DNA from: an uncultured Polaribacter sp. | GTDB taxonomy: Bacteria > Bacteroidota > Bacteroidia > Flavobacteriales > Flavobacteriaceae | NCBI RefSeq assembly: GCF_947501385.1 | Contig: NZ_CANMVP010000028.1 | Coordinates: 1 to 62,796, forward strand | Length of the DNA: 62,796 nt | Reading direction: 5' to 3' | Shown here: positions 35,753 through 43,418 of the stretch, in pieces | How the letters are laid out: every line of letters begins with the position of its first letter | Numbering within the stretch: position 1 is the first letter of the stretch | Notes under the pieces: model-generated | Told to the model about the DNA's origin: nothing | Database searches by the model: none | What the model saw: the letters and a program-made list of their open reading frames with translations, nothing else | Translations under genes and position numbers: made by a program

Positions 35753-37816
35753 ATGAATATTAAAGAACTCTATAAAAATTTTAAGAATATTGGTATTACT
35801 GACACTTTAGTAAAACAGGAAAAAAAACGTATTCGATTGCTAAATATTTTTTGTTTTAACTGGTTAATAATTGAAGTTGTTTTTTTTGTAAAAGATGCTA
35901 TTTTAATTGATGGCCCTATTGCTCAATTATTAACACATTTAAGCCTGTTTATTGGCATTGGGATTATTGTTTTTTTACAGTACAGGAAGCTCCATAAACA
36001 AGCAATTGCGTTATTTTACTTTTTGTTATTTTATGGGGTTTTTATGTTCTGTAATGTTACTGAAAGAGGCATATATGTAGAATATTTTTATATTTTAATT
36101 CCAGTTTTTTTATTGCTTTTTATCAACAATAAGTACATTTTATATGCTACATTTTTAATTTCTTATCTGTTATTTATTATTCCCACTAATTTTTTGTCCA
36201 TTTATCCTGAAGGTACTTTTGGTACTCCTTTATTAATTTTATTACAATTTTTTGCTTTCTTTTTTATAGTGCAACACTTTAAAAGAGAAAACCTGTTGAA
36301 TGAAGCGTTATTAGAATCAAAAAGAAAAGAATTGGAGAATTTAAATGATTTTCAATCTCAATTTTTCATTAATGTTTCACATGAAGTGAGAACACCATTA
36401 ACTCTAATGAAAGGTGAACTCGATAATCTTGAAGAAGGTGCTAAAAATTCTACTATTTTATATGTAAAAAATGCTGTAAATAAGCAAATTAATAAGGTTA
36501 AAAAAATTGTAGATGATGTTTTAGATTTGGCTAGAATGAAAGATACAAACTTTACGCTAAATAAGAAGGAGTCTTCATTAAATGATTTGATATACAAGAT
36601 ATTTACTTCTTTTCAACCTTTGGCTATTCAGAAAGAAATAATGATGAATTTTTCCATGCACAAAAATATTTTTTTTGTAAATATTGATAAACTTTTTTTA
36701 GAAAGAGCCATTAATAATATTATTATAAATGCAATAAAATATACACCAAAAAAAGGCAGTATTTTTATAGCTTTGTATCAAGAAAAAAAAAGTGTTATTT
36801 TATCTGTTAAAGATTCAGGAATTGGAATTCCAAAAGATGATATCAACTTAATCTCCAATCGTTTTTATCAAGTAAATAACAGTATAAATAAAGCTGGTGG
36901 AAGTGGAATTGGATTAGCTTTCAGTAAGGAAATTATTCAATTTCATGATGGTCTTTTACGCATTGAAAGCAAATTAAATGAAGGAAGTGTTTTTTCAATT
37001 AAACTACCTTTATTAAAGCACATACCTAAAGCTAAAAAATCATCAATAGATATTTTTCAAGAGAAAGAAGACAACTTTTTTACAGATACTACTCAAAAAA
37101 ATATTTTAGTAGTTGATGACAATTTTGAGATGCGAATGTATTTAAAGTCTATTTTAAAAGAATACAACTGTTTAGAAGCAGAAAACGGAATAGAAGCGCT
37201 GAACATGCTGTCAAAGCATACGATCGATTTTATTCTAACCGATAATATGATGCCTATCTTAAACGGTATAGATTTTATAAAAAGAGTAAAAGAAATTCAA
37301 ATAGATACGCCTATTTTAATGCTAACGGCAAAGACAGATAGAGAAAGTAAATTAGAAGTTTTGCGTTTGGGAATAGACGATTTTATGAGCAAACCTTTTG
37401 AAAAAGAAGAATTACTTATTCGAATAAAAAACGCTTTGCATAATCATCAAAAAAGAAGTGATTTCTTAAAAAAAACCAATATTTCAGAAAAAGAAGTTGT
37501 AAAAAGTGAATGGATTACCAAAGTAGAAAAATATGTACTTAACAATTGTAATAATATCAAACTGAATAATGATGATATTGCTGAGTATTTTTTAATGTCG
37601 AGAAGTACTTTAAACAGAAAAATAAAAAGTGAAACAGGTCTTACTCCCAAAGAATTGATTACTGAAGTAAAATTGCAAAAAGCTTACAAATTAATCAATT
37701 CAAATACTTTTACTTCTTTGAAATCAGTTTCTTTGGAAGTGGGTTATTTACATACTTCTCATTTTTCTAAAATCTATAAAGAACGTTTTGGGAAAGTTCC
37801 TTTTAGTGATGTTTAA
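35753..37816 (+). CDS. Hybrid histidine kinase / response regulator / AraC one-polypeptide system
   Basis: A 687-residue protein. About six N-terminal membrane helices (to about 180) have no large periplasmic sensor. A HisKA domain follows (FFINVSHEVRTPLTLMKGEL, phospho-histidine near 209), then HATPase_c with N, G1 and G2 boxes (INNIIINAIKYTP, DSGIGIPKDD, GGSGIGLAFSKEI). The receiver domain starts at about 448 (ILVVDDNFEMRMYL, phospho-aspartate near 496 in FILTDNMMPILNG). The C-terminal AraC HTH spans about 602-687 (SEVGYLHTSHFSKIYKERFG-like ending). This is a Bacteroidota HTCS relative with a membrane-embedded instead of Reg_prop sensor. It is divergent from the 1520-aa surface protein, its likely target. 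Confidence 0.9.
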   Translation: MNIKELYKNFKNIGITDTLVKQEKKRIRLLNIFCFNWLIIEVVFFVKDAILIDGPIAQLLTHLSLFIGIGIIVFLQYRKLHKQAIALFYFLLFYGVFMFCNVTERGIYVEYFYILIPVFLLLFINNKYILYATFLISYLLFIIPTNFLSIYPEGTFGTPLLILLQFFAFFFIVQHFKRENLLNEALLESKRKELENLNDFQSQFFINVSHEVRTPLTLMKGELDNLEEGAKNSTILYVKNAVNKQINKVKKIVDDVLDLARMKDTNFTLNKKESSLNDLIYKIFTSFQPLAIQKEIMMNFSMHKNIFFVNIDKLFLERAINNIIINAIKYTPKKGSIFIALYQEKKSVILSVKDSGIGIPKDDINLISNRFYQVNNSINKAGGSGIGLAFSKEIIQFHDGLLRIESKLNEGSVFSIKLPLLKHIPKAKKSSIDIFQEKEDNFFTDTTQKNILVVDDNFEMRMYLKSILKEYNCLEAENGIEALNMLSKHTIDFILTDNMMPILNGIDFIKRVKEIQIDTPILMLTAKTDRESKLEVLRLGIDDFMSKPFEKEELLIRIKNALHNHQKRSDFLKKTNISEKEVVKSEWITKVEKYVLNNCNNIKLNNDDIAEYFLMSRSTLNRKIKSETGLTPKELITEVKLQKAYKLINSNTFTSLKSVSLEVGYLHTSHFSKIYKERFGKVPFSDV

Positions 37817-37824
37817 ATTAAATC

Positions 37825-38090
37825 TTAAAACTCACGTTCCCTAAACTCACTATCAATAAATTTCAATATGTTTTTTAACAGTATTGAAGGTATAAGATAG
37901 CTTAATACAATCATTTTAACTTCATACACATAGTTTGTGGTTGTAAAAACTGATTGGGTCTTGAAGTTGTAATGCGTTATTCATTGTTTTAAAGAAAACA
38001 CATCTATATTTTGCCACTGTAATGTTGCTGTTAAACGATCATTCAATAATTTTTTTCTAAACTTTAAATTGGGTGCGTAAAAACAAGAAT
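37825..38090 (-). pseudogene. C-terminal remnant of a TonB-dependent outer-membrane receptor
   Basis: One minus-strand frame reads APNLKFRKKLLNDRLTATLQ, then WQNIDVFSLKQ, a TGA at 37981-37983, TTTNYVYEVKMIVLSYLI and the ending KFIDSEFREREF. This is the layout of the last strands of flavobacterial beta-barrel receptors (outer membrane beta-barrel family), whose C-termini often end in SEFGEREF-like motifs. There is no start, plug or upstream barrel. The rest of the gene is missing, and the fragment directly follows the YifB remnant. Confidence 0.6.
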
Positions 38091-38092
38091 CT

Positions 38093-38212
38093 TCACCCCA
38101 ACCAACCTTCTCTATCCAAACTTCTATATTGAATAGCTTCTGCAATATGATCAGGAGAAATATCTTTCGTATTTGCTAAGTCAGCAATAGTTCTAGACAC
38201 TTTTAAAAATAC
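38093..38212 (-). pseudogene. C-terminal remnant of a YifB/ComM Mg-chelatase-like ATPase
   Basis: The last 36 codons read KVSRTIADLANTKDISPDHI, then AEAIQYRSLDREGWLG and a stop. This is the characteristic C-terminus of YifB/ComM family AAA ATPases (IADL...HIAEAIQYRSLDR). Upstream codons (SVFL) still fit, then a stop appears at 38216-38218. The ATPase core is absent. The break coincides within a few bases with the truncated HigB end on the opposite strand, marking a recombination junction. Confidence 0.72.
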
Positions 38213-38323
38213 CGATTAATAGTTGAGATAAATTACCCTCGTAAATGGGTATTTATACTTTTTATTGGAACTCACAAAGAATACGATAACATTGATGTAA
38301 ATACTATCTGGTATGGAAATTAA
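38207..38323 (+). pseudogene. Truncated HigB toxin (C-terminal 38 codons)
   Basis: The plus-strand frame reads KYRLIVEINYPRKWVFILFI, then GTHKEYDNIDVNTIWYGN and a stop. It matches the C-terminal beta-sheet of HigB-type mRNA interferases (LIV.INY...FIGTH.EYD). The first 60 or so residues are gone and no start codon precedes it. Its stop overlaps the ATG of the HigA-like gene, the normal toxin-antitoxin layout. The toxin is therefore inactive. Confidence 0.75.
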
Positions 38324-38666
38324 AGCAATTAAAACAGAAAAAGATTGCAACAAAGCATTGGTTAGATTAAAATCGATATTCCAAGCTGATAAGGAAACGC
38401 CAGATGACGAGGCGGAAGTGCTGTCAATCCTAATCGAAAAATACGAGGACGAACATTATCCAATGGGTATACCCGACCCTATTGAAGCGATAAAATTCCG
38501 AATGAAACAAATGGGGATGAATCAAAAAGACCTCGCAGAAGTTGTTGGTTTTACGAGTCGAGTAAGTGAAATCCTAAACCGAAAACGCAAGTTGACGTTA
38601 AATATGATTAGAAAATTAAGTGCCACTTTGCAAATTCCTACCGAAGTATTAGTTCAGGAATATTAA
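38313..38666 (+). CDS. HigA-like XRE-family antitoxin, toxin partner truncated
   Basis: A 117-residue protein with an N-terminal helical region and a C-terminal helix-turn-helix of the XRE/HigA type (IEAIKFRMKQMGMNQKDLAE, then VVGFTSRVSEILNRKRKLTL). The start ATG lies inside the last codons of the HigB remnant, the translational coupling typical of higBA operons. The antitoxin normally neutralises HigB and represses its own promoter. With the toxin cut off it is an orphan, perhaps kept because it can still counter other HigB proteins or simply recently stranded. Family call good; retained function unknown. Confidence 0.85.
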   Translation: MEIKAIKTEKDCNKALVRLKSIFQADKETPDDEAEVLSILIEKYEDEHYPMGIPDPIEAIKFRMKQMGMNQKDLAEVVGFTSRVSEILNRKRKLTLNMIRKLSATLQIPTEVLVQEY

Positions 38667-38675
38667 CGGAAAAGC

Positions 38676-38816
38676 CTGTTGCCGAGCTGTATAAACTTTA
38701 TTACTTGCTTCTTGCCTACTTTCGAAAGTTCTCGCAGACTTTCTTGGTCAGAAATTATTTACTAATTTTACTACTAAACCAACGCAACTCATCATATATA
38801 ACAACTTTGTGACAGC
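38676..38816 (-). repeat. Interspersed repeat-like element after higA
   Basis: Minus strand from about 38816: GTTGTTATATATGATGAGTT, GCGTTGG, then AAGAAAGTCTGCGAGAACTT, TCGAAAGTAGG and ATACAGCTCGGCAACAGGC. It contains the perfect 12-bp palindrome ACTTTCGAAAGT (38718-38729). I recall similar non-coding blocks between flavobacterial accessory genes. There is only one copy in this window, so the repeat status is an inference. Confidence 0.4.
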
Positions 38817-38830
38817 TAAAATCAAGCACA

Positions 38831-39472
38831 ATAAAAAAATATATAAGTATACTACTACTAACATTTATTACCATTTCTTTTAATGGGCAATCTGAAACTA
38901 AAACCGAAAGAAATGTAGGTGAACCTTGTCAAGATTGCGAAGGCACTTTAGATTTTAAGATATTAAATCTAACACCAAAACCAACTGATACCTTACCTGG
39001 TTTTCAAGAAAATAGCCCTAAAATTAAAATAACGGGAACAGTATTACAAAGAGACGGAAAAACGCCAGCAGAAAATATTCTATTATATCTGTATCACGTT
39101 GACAGCAACGGAATTTATCAACCAAGTAATAAACCAATTGGCTGGGAAAAACAACACGGAAAGTACCGAGGATGGCTAAAGACAGGTAAAGATGGTAGGT
39201 TTACTTTTTACACTTTTTACACTTTCCGACCAGTATCCTATCCAGAAGTTCAAGAGCCAGCACATATTCATGTATATGTTAAAGAACCAAATACAATACC
39301 TTACTATATAGATAGCTATGTATTCGAGGATGACCTAACTCTTATCAAAGAAATAAAAGAATCGAAAAAAAATAGAGGTGGCTCTGGAATAATCAAACTC
39401 GAAATGAAAAATGGAATTATGACAGCAAACAGAAATTTAATTTTAGGTTTGAATATTCCTAATTATGAATAA
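38831..39472 (+). pseudogene. Intradiol-dioxygenase-like exported protein lacking a normal start codon
   Basis: An open frame of 213 codons plus stop from ATA at 38831 to TAA at 39470-39472. It reads (I)KKYISILLLTFITISFNGQS, a normal signal peptide except that the first codon is ATA, not ATG. The body has NSPKIKITGTVLQRDGKTPA, LYLYHVDSNGIYQP, GWLKTGKDGRFTFYT and EPAHIHVYVKEP. These match the beta-sandwich and the Tyr/His metal-ligand regions of protocatechuate-dioxygenase-like (intradiol ring-cleavage) proteins. There is no ATG, GTG or TTG in frame before the C-terminal third. Either the start was lost or ATA is used. Not a catabolic cluster. Confidence 0.65.
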
Positions 39473-39570
39473 AAACGTTGCAAAACGTATATAAAAACTA
39501 AAATTAGAAGAAAGACACTATATACAAGCCGTGTAAGAAAATGCTCTTAAATATGGTATCCAGAAAACCT

Positions 39571-39978
39571 TTATTTATTTCCTAAATGCTCTTCAATATC
39601 TGCAATATGATGTTGCAATGCTTCTGCAGAAATCTGAATTTCTTTTATTAAAAGTGCCAAAGAAATCATCAATAAAATAAGCGCAAAACCAAAAACATAG
39701 ACAGCGATGAGTTGCTCGCCAACATAAATTAAAAACATTGTTACCACACAAAAGAGCAAACTAGAAATACCAAAAATCTGCATCCATCGTGTAAGATTTA
39801 ATCTTAACTTTAAGTTTTTAATTTGTCTTAAAAGAGCATCGTCTTTTTTTTCTAAAAAAATATCATGTAAATTTCTTATGACAGCTGCGTAGGCCAAAAA
39901 TCTGTTTGTATACGCAAGCATTATCAACGAAATAGCTGAAAATAAAAGTGCGGGTGTAGTTAATGTAAGTTGTTCCAT
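39571..39978 (-). CDS. DUF2721 family membrane protein
   Basis: The start at 39978 gives 135 residues (MEQLTLTTPALLFSAISLIM). The upstream codons add a non-conserved MLILSLT. Three hydrophobic helices (about 8-28, 67-90, 93-113) and the loop AYAAVIRNLHDIF are characteristic of DUF2721. The C-terminus (LIKEIQISAEALQHHIADIE) is helical and acidic. The function of the family is unknown. It is divergent from the DUF1206 gene with an 83-bp gap. Only the family is claimed. Confidence 0.75.
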   Translation of the reverse strand: MEQLTLTTPALLFSAISLIMLAYTNRFLAYAAVIRNLHDIFLEKKDDALLRQIKNLKLRLNLTRWMQIFGISSLLFCVVTMFLIYVGEQLIAVYVFGFALILLMISLALLIKEIQISAEALQHHIADIEEHLGNK

Positions 39979-40059
39979 AGTGAGCGACAAAATTAACAAT
40001 TAAATTCAAATGCATTAATATTTAGTTTGATTGTATTAAAACGCAACATTTATAAAAAC

Positions 40060-40067
40060 TAGTTTTG
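40060..40067 (+). promoter_or_regulatory. -7 box upstream of the DUF1206 gene
   Basis: TAGTTTTG, 15 bp before the ATG at 40083, fits TAnnTTTG. TTG triplets occur about 26 nt upstream, slightly outside the usual spacing. Confidence 0.4.
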
Positions 40068-40082
40068 TTGAAAATTTAGAAC

Positions 40083-40853
40083 ATGGTAGAAATAATTAGA
40101 AAAATTGGTATTATCACAAAGGGAATTGTATATTCTATTTTAGGCTTCTTAACTTTATTAGCCGCTATTGGTTCTGGTGGTAAAATTTCTGGTAAAAATG
40201 AAGTGATTTCTTTTTTAGAAGATCAAACTTTTGGAAATATCCTATTAATTCTACTATGCTTAGGATTATATTTCTATAGTTTTTGGAAACTGTATTCTGC
40301 ATTTTTAGACGGCAAAAAAGAAGGCTCAGATAAAGCTGGCATTGCCAAAAGAATTGGCTACTTTTTTAGTGGTATTATTTATGGCGCATTAGCAACTTCT
40401 ACCATTTTAAATTTTTTAGATGTAAGTTCTAATGCCGATTTAAATACAAAACGAAGTGCAACAGAAACACTTTTGCAATCAGCTAGTGGCGTTGTTGTTT
40501 TATATATTGTTTCTGTAATTCTTCTAGGAGTTGGGGTGTATCAAATATACAAAGGCTACAGCAAGAAATTTTTAGATGATCTTAATATTGGGAACGAAGA
40601 TTCCAAACAGGTCATTGAAAAAACAGGGATATTTGGTCATATTGCCCGTGGCATATCATTCTTAATTTTTGCCTTTTTCGTTTTTATGGCCTTGCAAAAA
40701 AATGAATCTGAACAAATTAAAGGTATCCAAGGAATGTTTAATTTCCTACAATCTTTTTCTTGGGGAAATATTCTGATGGGATTAATGGCAGTAGGTTTTA
40801 TTTGCTACGGAGTTTATCAATACTTTTTAGCCAGATTTAGTTCGTTAAATTAA
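40083..40853 (+). CDS. DUF1206 domain membrane protein
   Basis: A 256-residue inner-membrane protein with six hydrophobic helices arranged as three similar pairs. Repeat units are RKIGIITKGIVYSILGFLTL near 4, RIGYFFSGIIYGALATSTIL near 88 and HIARGISFLIFAFFVFMALQ near 185. Each unit starts with a basic stretch and R/K-x-x-Y/R-x-x-x-G. This three-fold internal repeat is the DUF1206 signature. No reaction is known for the family. It is followed 26 bp later by the VanX-like dipeptidase gene, possibly as an unrelated neighbour. Confidence 0.85.
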   Translation: MVEIIRKIGIITKGIVYSILGFLTLLAAIGSGGKISGKNEVISFLEDQTFGNILLILLCLGLYFYSFWKLYSAFLDGKKEGSDKAGIAKRIGYFFSGIIYGALATSTILNFLDVSSNADLNTKRSATETLLQSASGVVVLYIVSVILLGVGVYQIYKGYSKKFLDDLNIGNEDSKQVIEKTGIFGHIARGISFLIFAFFVFMALQKNESEQIKGIQGMFNFLQSFSWGNILMGLMAVGFICYGVYQYFLARFSSLN

Positions 40854-40865
40854 ATTCAGAATTAG

Positions 40866-40873
40866 TACTTTTG
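40866..40873 (+). promoter_or_regulatory. -7 box abutting the dipeptidase start
   Basis: TACTTTTG ends 6 bp before the ATG at 40880. If it is active, the transcript would be leaderless or nearly so. Confidence 0.3.
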
Positions 40874-40879
40874 AATCTT

Positions 40880-41548
40880 ATGATTAAAAAAATAATTATC
40901 CTTTTTATTTTTAGTTTTTTTATTAGTATCGAAGCCCAATTGCCTAAAGGATTTGTATATTTAGAGAATGTTGATTCTTCAATAAAAGTCGAACTAAGAT
41001 ATTTTTCTAACAATAATTTTATCGGAAAACCAATAGAAGGGTATCAAAGCAATTGTTTAATCTTAACTGAAGAAACAGCAAAATCTTTAAAAAACATTCA
41101 ACAAACACTGCAAAAAAAAGGATTGAGTCTTAAAATATTTGATGCCTACAGACCACAACAAGCTGTAAATCATTTTGTAAAATGGGCAAAGGTTTTAGGG
41201 GATACTTTAATGAAAAAGGAATACTATCCAAAAGTACCAAAGTCTGAACTTTTTTCAAGAGGATATATCGCCTCCAAATCTGGTCATTCTAGAGGTAGTA
41301 CAGTAGATTTAACCATCATCAATTTAAACACAAAAAAAGAACTAGATATGGGCAGCCCGTATGATTTTTTTGGTGTTCAATCACATCCCTTTTATAAAAA
41401 TATTTCAGAAGCGCAAAGAAAAAACAGGCTACTGTTACGAAATATCATGTTAAAAAATAATTTTAGACCTTACGAATTCGAATGGTGGCATTTTACCTTG
41501 AGAAATGAACCTTTTCGCAACACCTACTTTAATTTTCCTATAGATTAG
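40880..41548 (+). CDS. VanX-type D-alanyl-D-alanine dipeptidase (peptidase M15D)
   Basis: The start at 40880 (ATG) gives 222 residues. The frame can begin at a TTG nine bases earlier, but the ATG gives a clean signal peptide (MIKKIIILFIFSFFISIEAQ). The M15D zinc-peptidase motifs are FDAYRPQQAVNHFVKWA, SGHSRGSTVDLTI (His and Asp ligands), and EWWHFTLRNEPF with the catalytic glutamate and third histidine. It would hydrolyse D-Ala-D-Ala or related peptides in the periplasm, more probably for peptidoglycan recycling than vancomycin resistance, as no van genes are nearby. Confidence 0.9.
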   Translation: MIKKIIILFIFSFFISIEAQLPKGFVYLENVDSSIKVELRYFSNNNFIGKPIEGYQSNCLILTEETAKSLKNIQQTLQKKGLSLKIFDAYRPQQAVNHFVKWAKVLGDTLMKKEYYPKVPKSELFSRGYIASKSGHSRGSTVDLTIINLNTKKELDMGSPYDFFGVQSHPFYKNISEAQRKNRLLLRNIMLKNNFRPYEFEWWHFTLRNEPFRNTYFNFPID

Positions 41549-41626
41549 TAAGTTTTAACAATTTCTAAACGCCTTCTTATTACAACGGCATTATATTTGC
41601 TTAGTATTTGTTAGAAAATCATCTAA

Positions 41627-42301
41627 ATGAAAAATTCTTTTAAAATAATTATACTTTTAATTTTTGTACTTTCTTCTTCTTCACATCTTTTTTCTCAATT
41701 AGATAAAAGTAATGGTACTAAAGAAAAAGGTAAAATAAAGGCACTTGTTGTAAAAAACTCTAAAGCTACAGAAAAACCAAAATCTATAGCGTTAGACGGA
41801 AACGATGGCTTTAAAAAAGCATACGATAAAGAGCAAGAGAAATTAAAAAAGAAGCAAGAAGAAGATCAATTAAATAACAAAGGCATCATTACTCAGAAAC
41901 AAATCAGTGAAGCCCGTTTTCTAAAAGCGTTCAAGAAAATAAATGGGCAGTATATCTATCCGAAAATAGACCAAGATTTAGGGAGTTTTAGAACCAATTC
42001 TAAAAGTGTAAATATCATTTGTAGAGATTTTCAATATCCTGACGGAGATCGAGTTACTATTATGGTTAATAACATTGCTGTTGTTTCTAATATACTGTTA
42101 ACACAGCGTTACCAAAGTTTTTCAATTCCGCTAGAAGTTGGTTTAAATAAAATATCATTTGTTGCGCTTAACCAAGGTACTTCAGGTCCTAATACTGCCG
42201 CTTTTAAAGTGTATAATGATGCAGGCATGTTGCTCTCTTCAAATGAGTGGAATTTAGCCACAGATGCGAAGGCAACCATTGTTATTGCTAAGGATAAATA
42301 A
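41627..42301 (+). CDS. Exported protein of unknown function
   Basis: A 224-residue protein with a signal peptide (about 1-24, ending SSHLFSQ) and a lysine- and glutamate-rich charged linker (about 25-100, including KAYDKEQEKLKKKQEEDQLN). The C-terminal domain (about 105-224) contains YIYPKIDQDLGSFRTNSKSV, VTIMVNNIAVVSNILL and GLNKISFVALNQGTSGPNTA, which looks like an immunoglobulin-like beta sandwich. A secreted or periplasmic scaffold is likely. I do not recognise a named family, and it has no obvious operon partner. Confidence 0.7.
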   Translation: MKNSFKIIILLIFVLSSSSHLFSQLDKSNGTKEKGKIKALVVKNSKATEKPKSIALDGNDGFKKAYDKEQEKLKKKQEEDQLNNKGIITQKQISEARFLKAFKKINGQYIYPKIDQDLGSFRTNSKSVNIICRDFQYPDGDRVTIMVNNIAVVSNILLTQRYQSFSIPLEVGLNKISFVALNQGTSGPNTAAFKVYNDAGMLLSSNEWNLATDAKATIVIAKDK

Positions 42302-42362
42302 GTATTCTCTAAATTTTGTATTAAAATACTCCTTTCCCATTTTTTTATTCATCCAAAACAGT

Positions 42363-42370
42363 TATTTTTG
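42363..42370 (+). promoter_or_regulatory. -7 box upstream of pdhA
   Basis: TATTTTTG, 55 bp before the pdhA ATG, fits TAnnTTTG. The TTG element is not clear. Confidence 0.4.
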
Positions 42371-42425
42371 TAGCTCGATTATTAAATTTTAAGAAAAATA
42401 ATCTCAACAAACAATTATTACTAGA

Positions 42426-43415
42426 ATGAAAAAAATCACCAAACAAACCTATTTAGATTGGTACAAAGACATGTTTTTCTGGCGTAAGTTCGAAGACAAA
42501 TTGGCTTCTGTTTACATTCAACAAAAAGTAAGAGGTTTCTTACACTTGTACAATGGGCAAGAAGCAATTTTAGCCGGTGCATTGCATGCGATGGACTTGT
42601 CTAAAGACAAAATGATTACTGCCTATAGAAATCATGTACAGCCAATTGGTATGGGAGAAGATCCTAAAAAGGTAATGGCAGAGTTGTTTGGAAAAGTAAC
42701 AGGAACTTCTAAAGGAATGGGGGGTTCGATGCATATTTTTTCTAAAGAATTTCGTTTTTATGGTGGTCATGGAATTGTTGGTGGACAAATACCATTAGGT
42801 GCTGGTCTTGCTTTCGCAGATAAATATAAAGGAAATGACGCAGTTACACTAACCTGTTTTGGTGATGGTGCTGCAAGACAAGGTTCTCTACACGAAGCTT
42901 TTAACATGGCAATGTTGTGGAAATTGCCCGTAGTTTTTATTGTGGAAAATAACGGATACGCCATGGGAACTTCTGTTGGTAGAACTGCAAACCATACAGA
43001 TATTTGGAAATTAGGTTTGGGATACGAAATGCCTTGTGGTCCTGTAGATGCAATGAATCCTATTAAGGTAGCAGAAGCTGTAGACGAAGCCATACAAAGA
43101 GCAAGACGTGGAGACGGCCCTACTTTCTTAGAAATGAAAACCTACAGATATAGAGGGCATTCAATGTCTGATGCACAACATTATAGAACCAAAGACGAAG
43201 TAGAAGAGTACAAGAAAATAGATCCTATTACACAAATAAAAGATATTATTTTAGAAAAAAAATACGCTACTCAAGAAGAAATTACGGCAATTGACAAAGA
43301 AGTAAAAGAAATGGTGAAAGAATGTGAGAAATTCGCAGAGGAATCTCCATATCCAGAAACGCAACAATTGTATGATATGGTTTATGAACAAGAAGATTAT
43401 CCTTTTATAAGTTAA
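42426..43415 (+). CDS. pdhA: Pyruvate dehydrogenase E1 component, alpha subunit
   Basis: A 329-residue thiamine-diphosphate-dependent E1 alpha. Visible blocks are DMFFWRKFEDKLASVYIQQK near the N-terminus, HGIVGGQIPLGAGLAFADKY, the ThDP-binding motif CFGDGAARQGSLHEAFNMAM through VFIVENNGYAMGT, and the phosphorylation-loop equivalent TYRYRGHSMSDAQHYRTKDE. It decarboxylates pyruvate as an alpha2beta2 enzyme. The beta subunit is not in the window. The E2 gene starts 3 bp after its stop, so PdhA and PdhC are co-translated. The substrate is taken as pyruvate from the two-lipoyl E2 next to it. Confidence 0.92.
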   Translation: MKKITKQTYLDWYKDMFFWRKFEDKLASVYIQQKVRGFLHLYNGQEAILAGALHAMDLSKDKMITAYRNHVQPIGMGEDPKKVMAELFGKVTGTSKGMGGSMHIFSKEFRFYGGHGIVGGQIPLGAGLAFADKYKGNDAVTLTCFGDGAARQGSLHEAFNMAMLWKLPVVFIVENNGYAMGTSVGRTANHTDIWKLGLGYEMPCGPVDAMNPIKVAEAVDEAIQRARRGDGPTFLEMKTYRYRGHSMSDAQHYRTKDEVEEYKKIDPITQIKDIILEKKYATQEEITAIDKEVKEMVKECEKFAEESPYPETQQLYDMVYEQEDYPFIS

Positions 43416-43418
43416 AAT

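Noticed and set aside
38313..38666. A complete higBA toxin-antitoxin system
   Set aside because: Only HigA is intact. The HigB frame has no start and starts abruptly at the recombination junction.
40880..41548. Vancomycin resistance cluster
   Set aside because: The VanX-like peptidase occurs alone, without VanH, VanA, VanR or VanS homologues. A housekeeping role is more likely.
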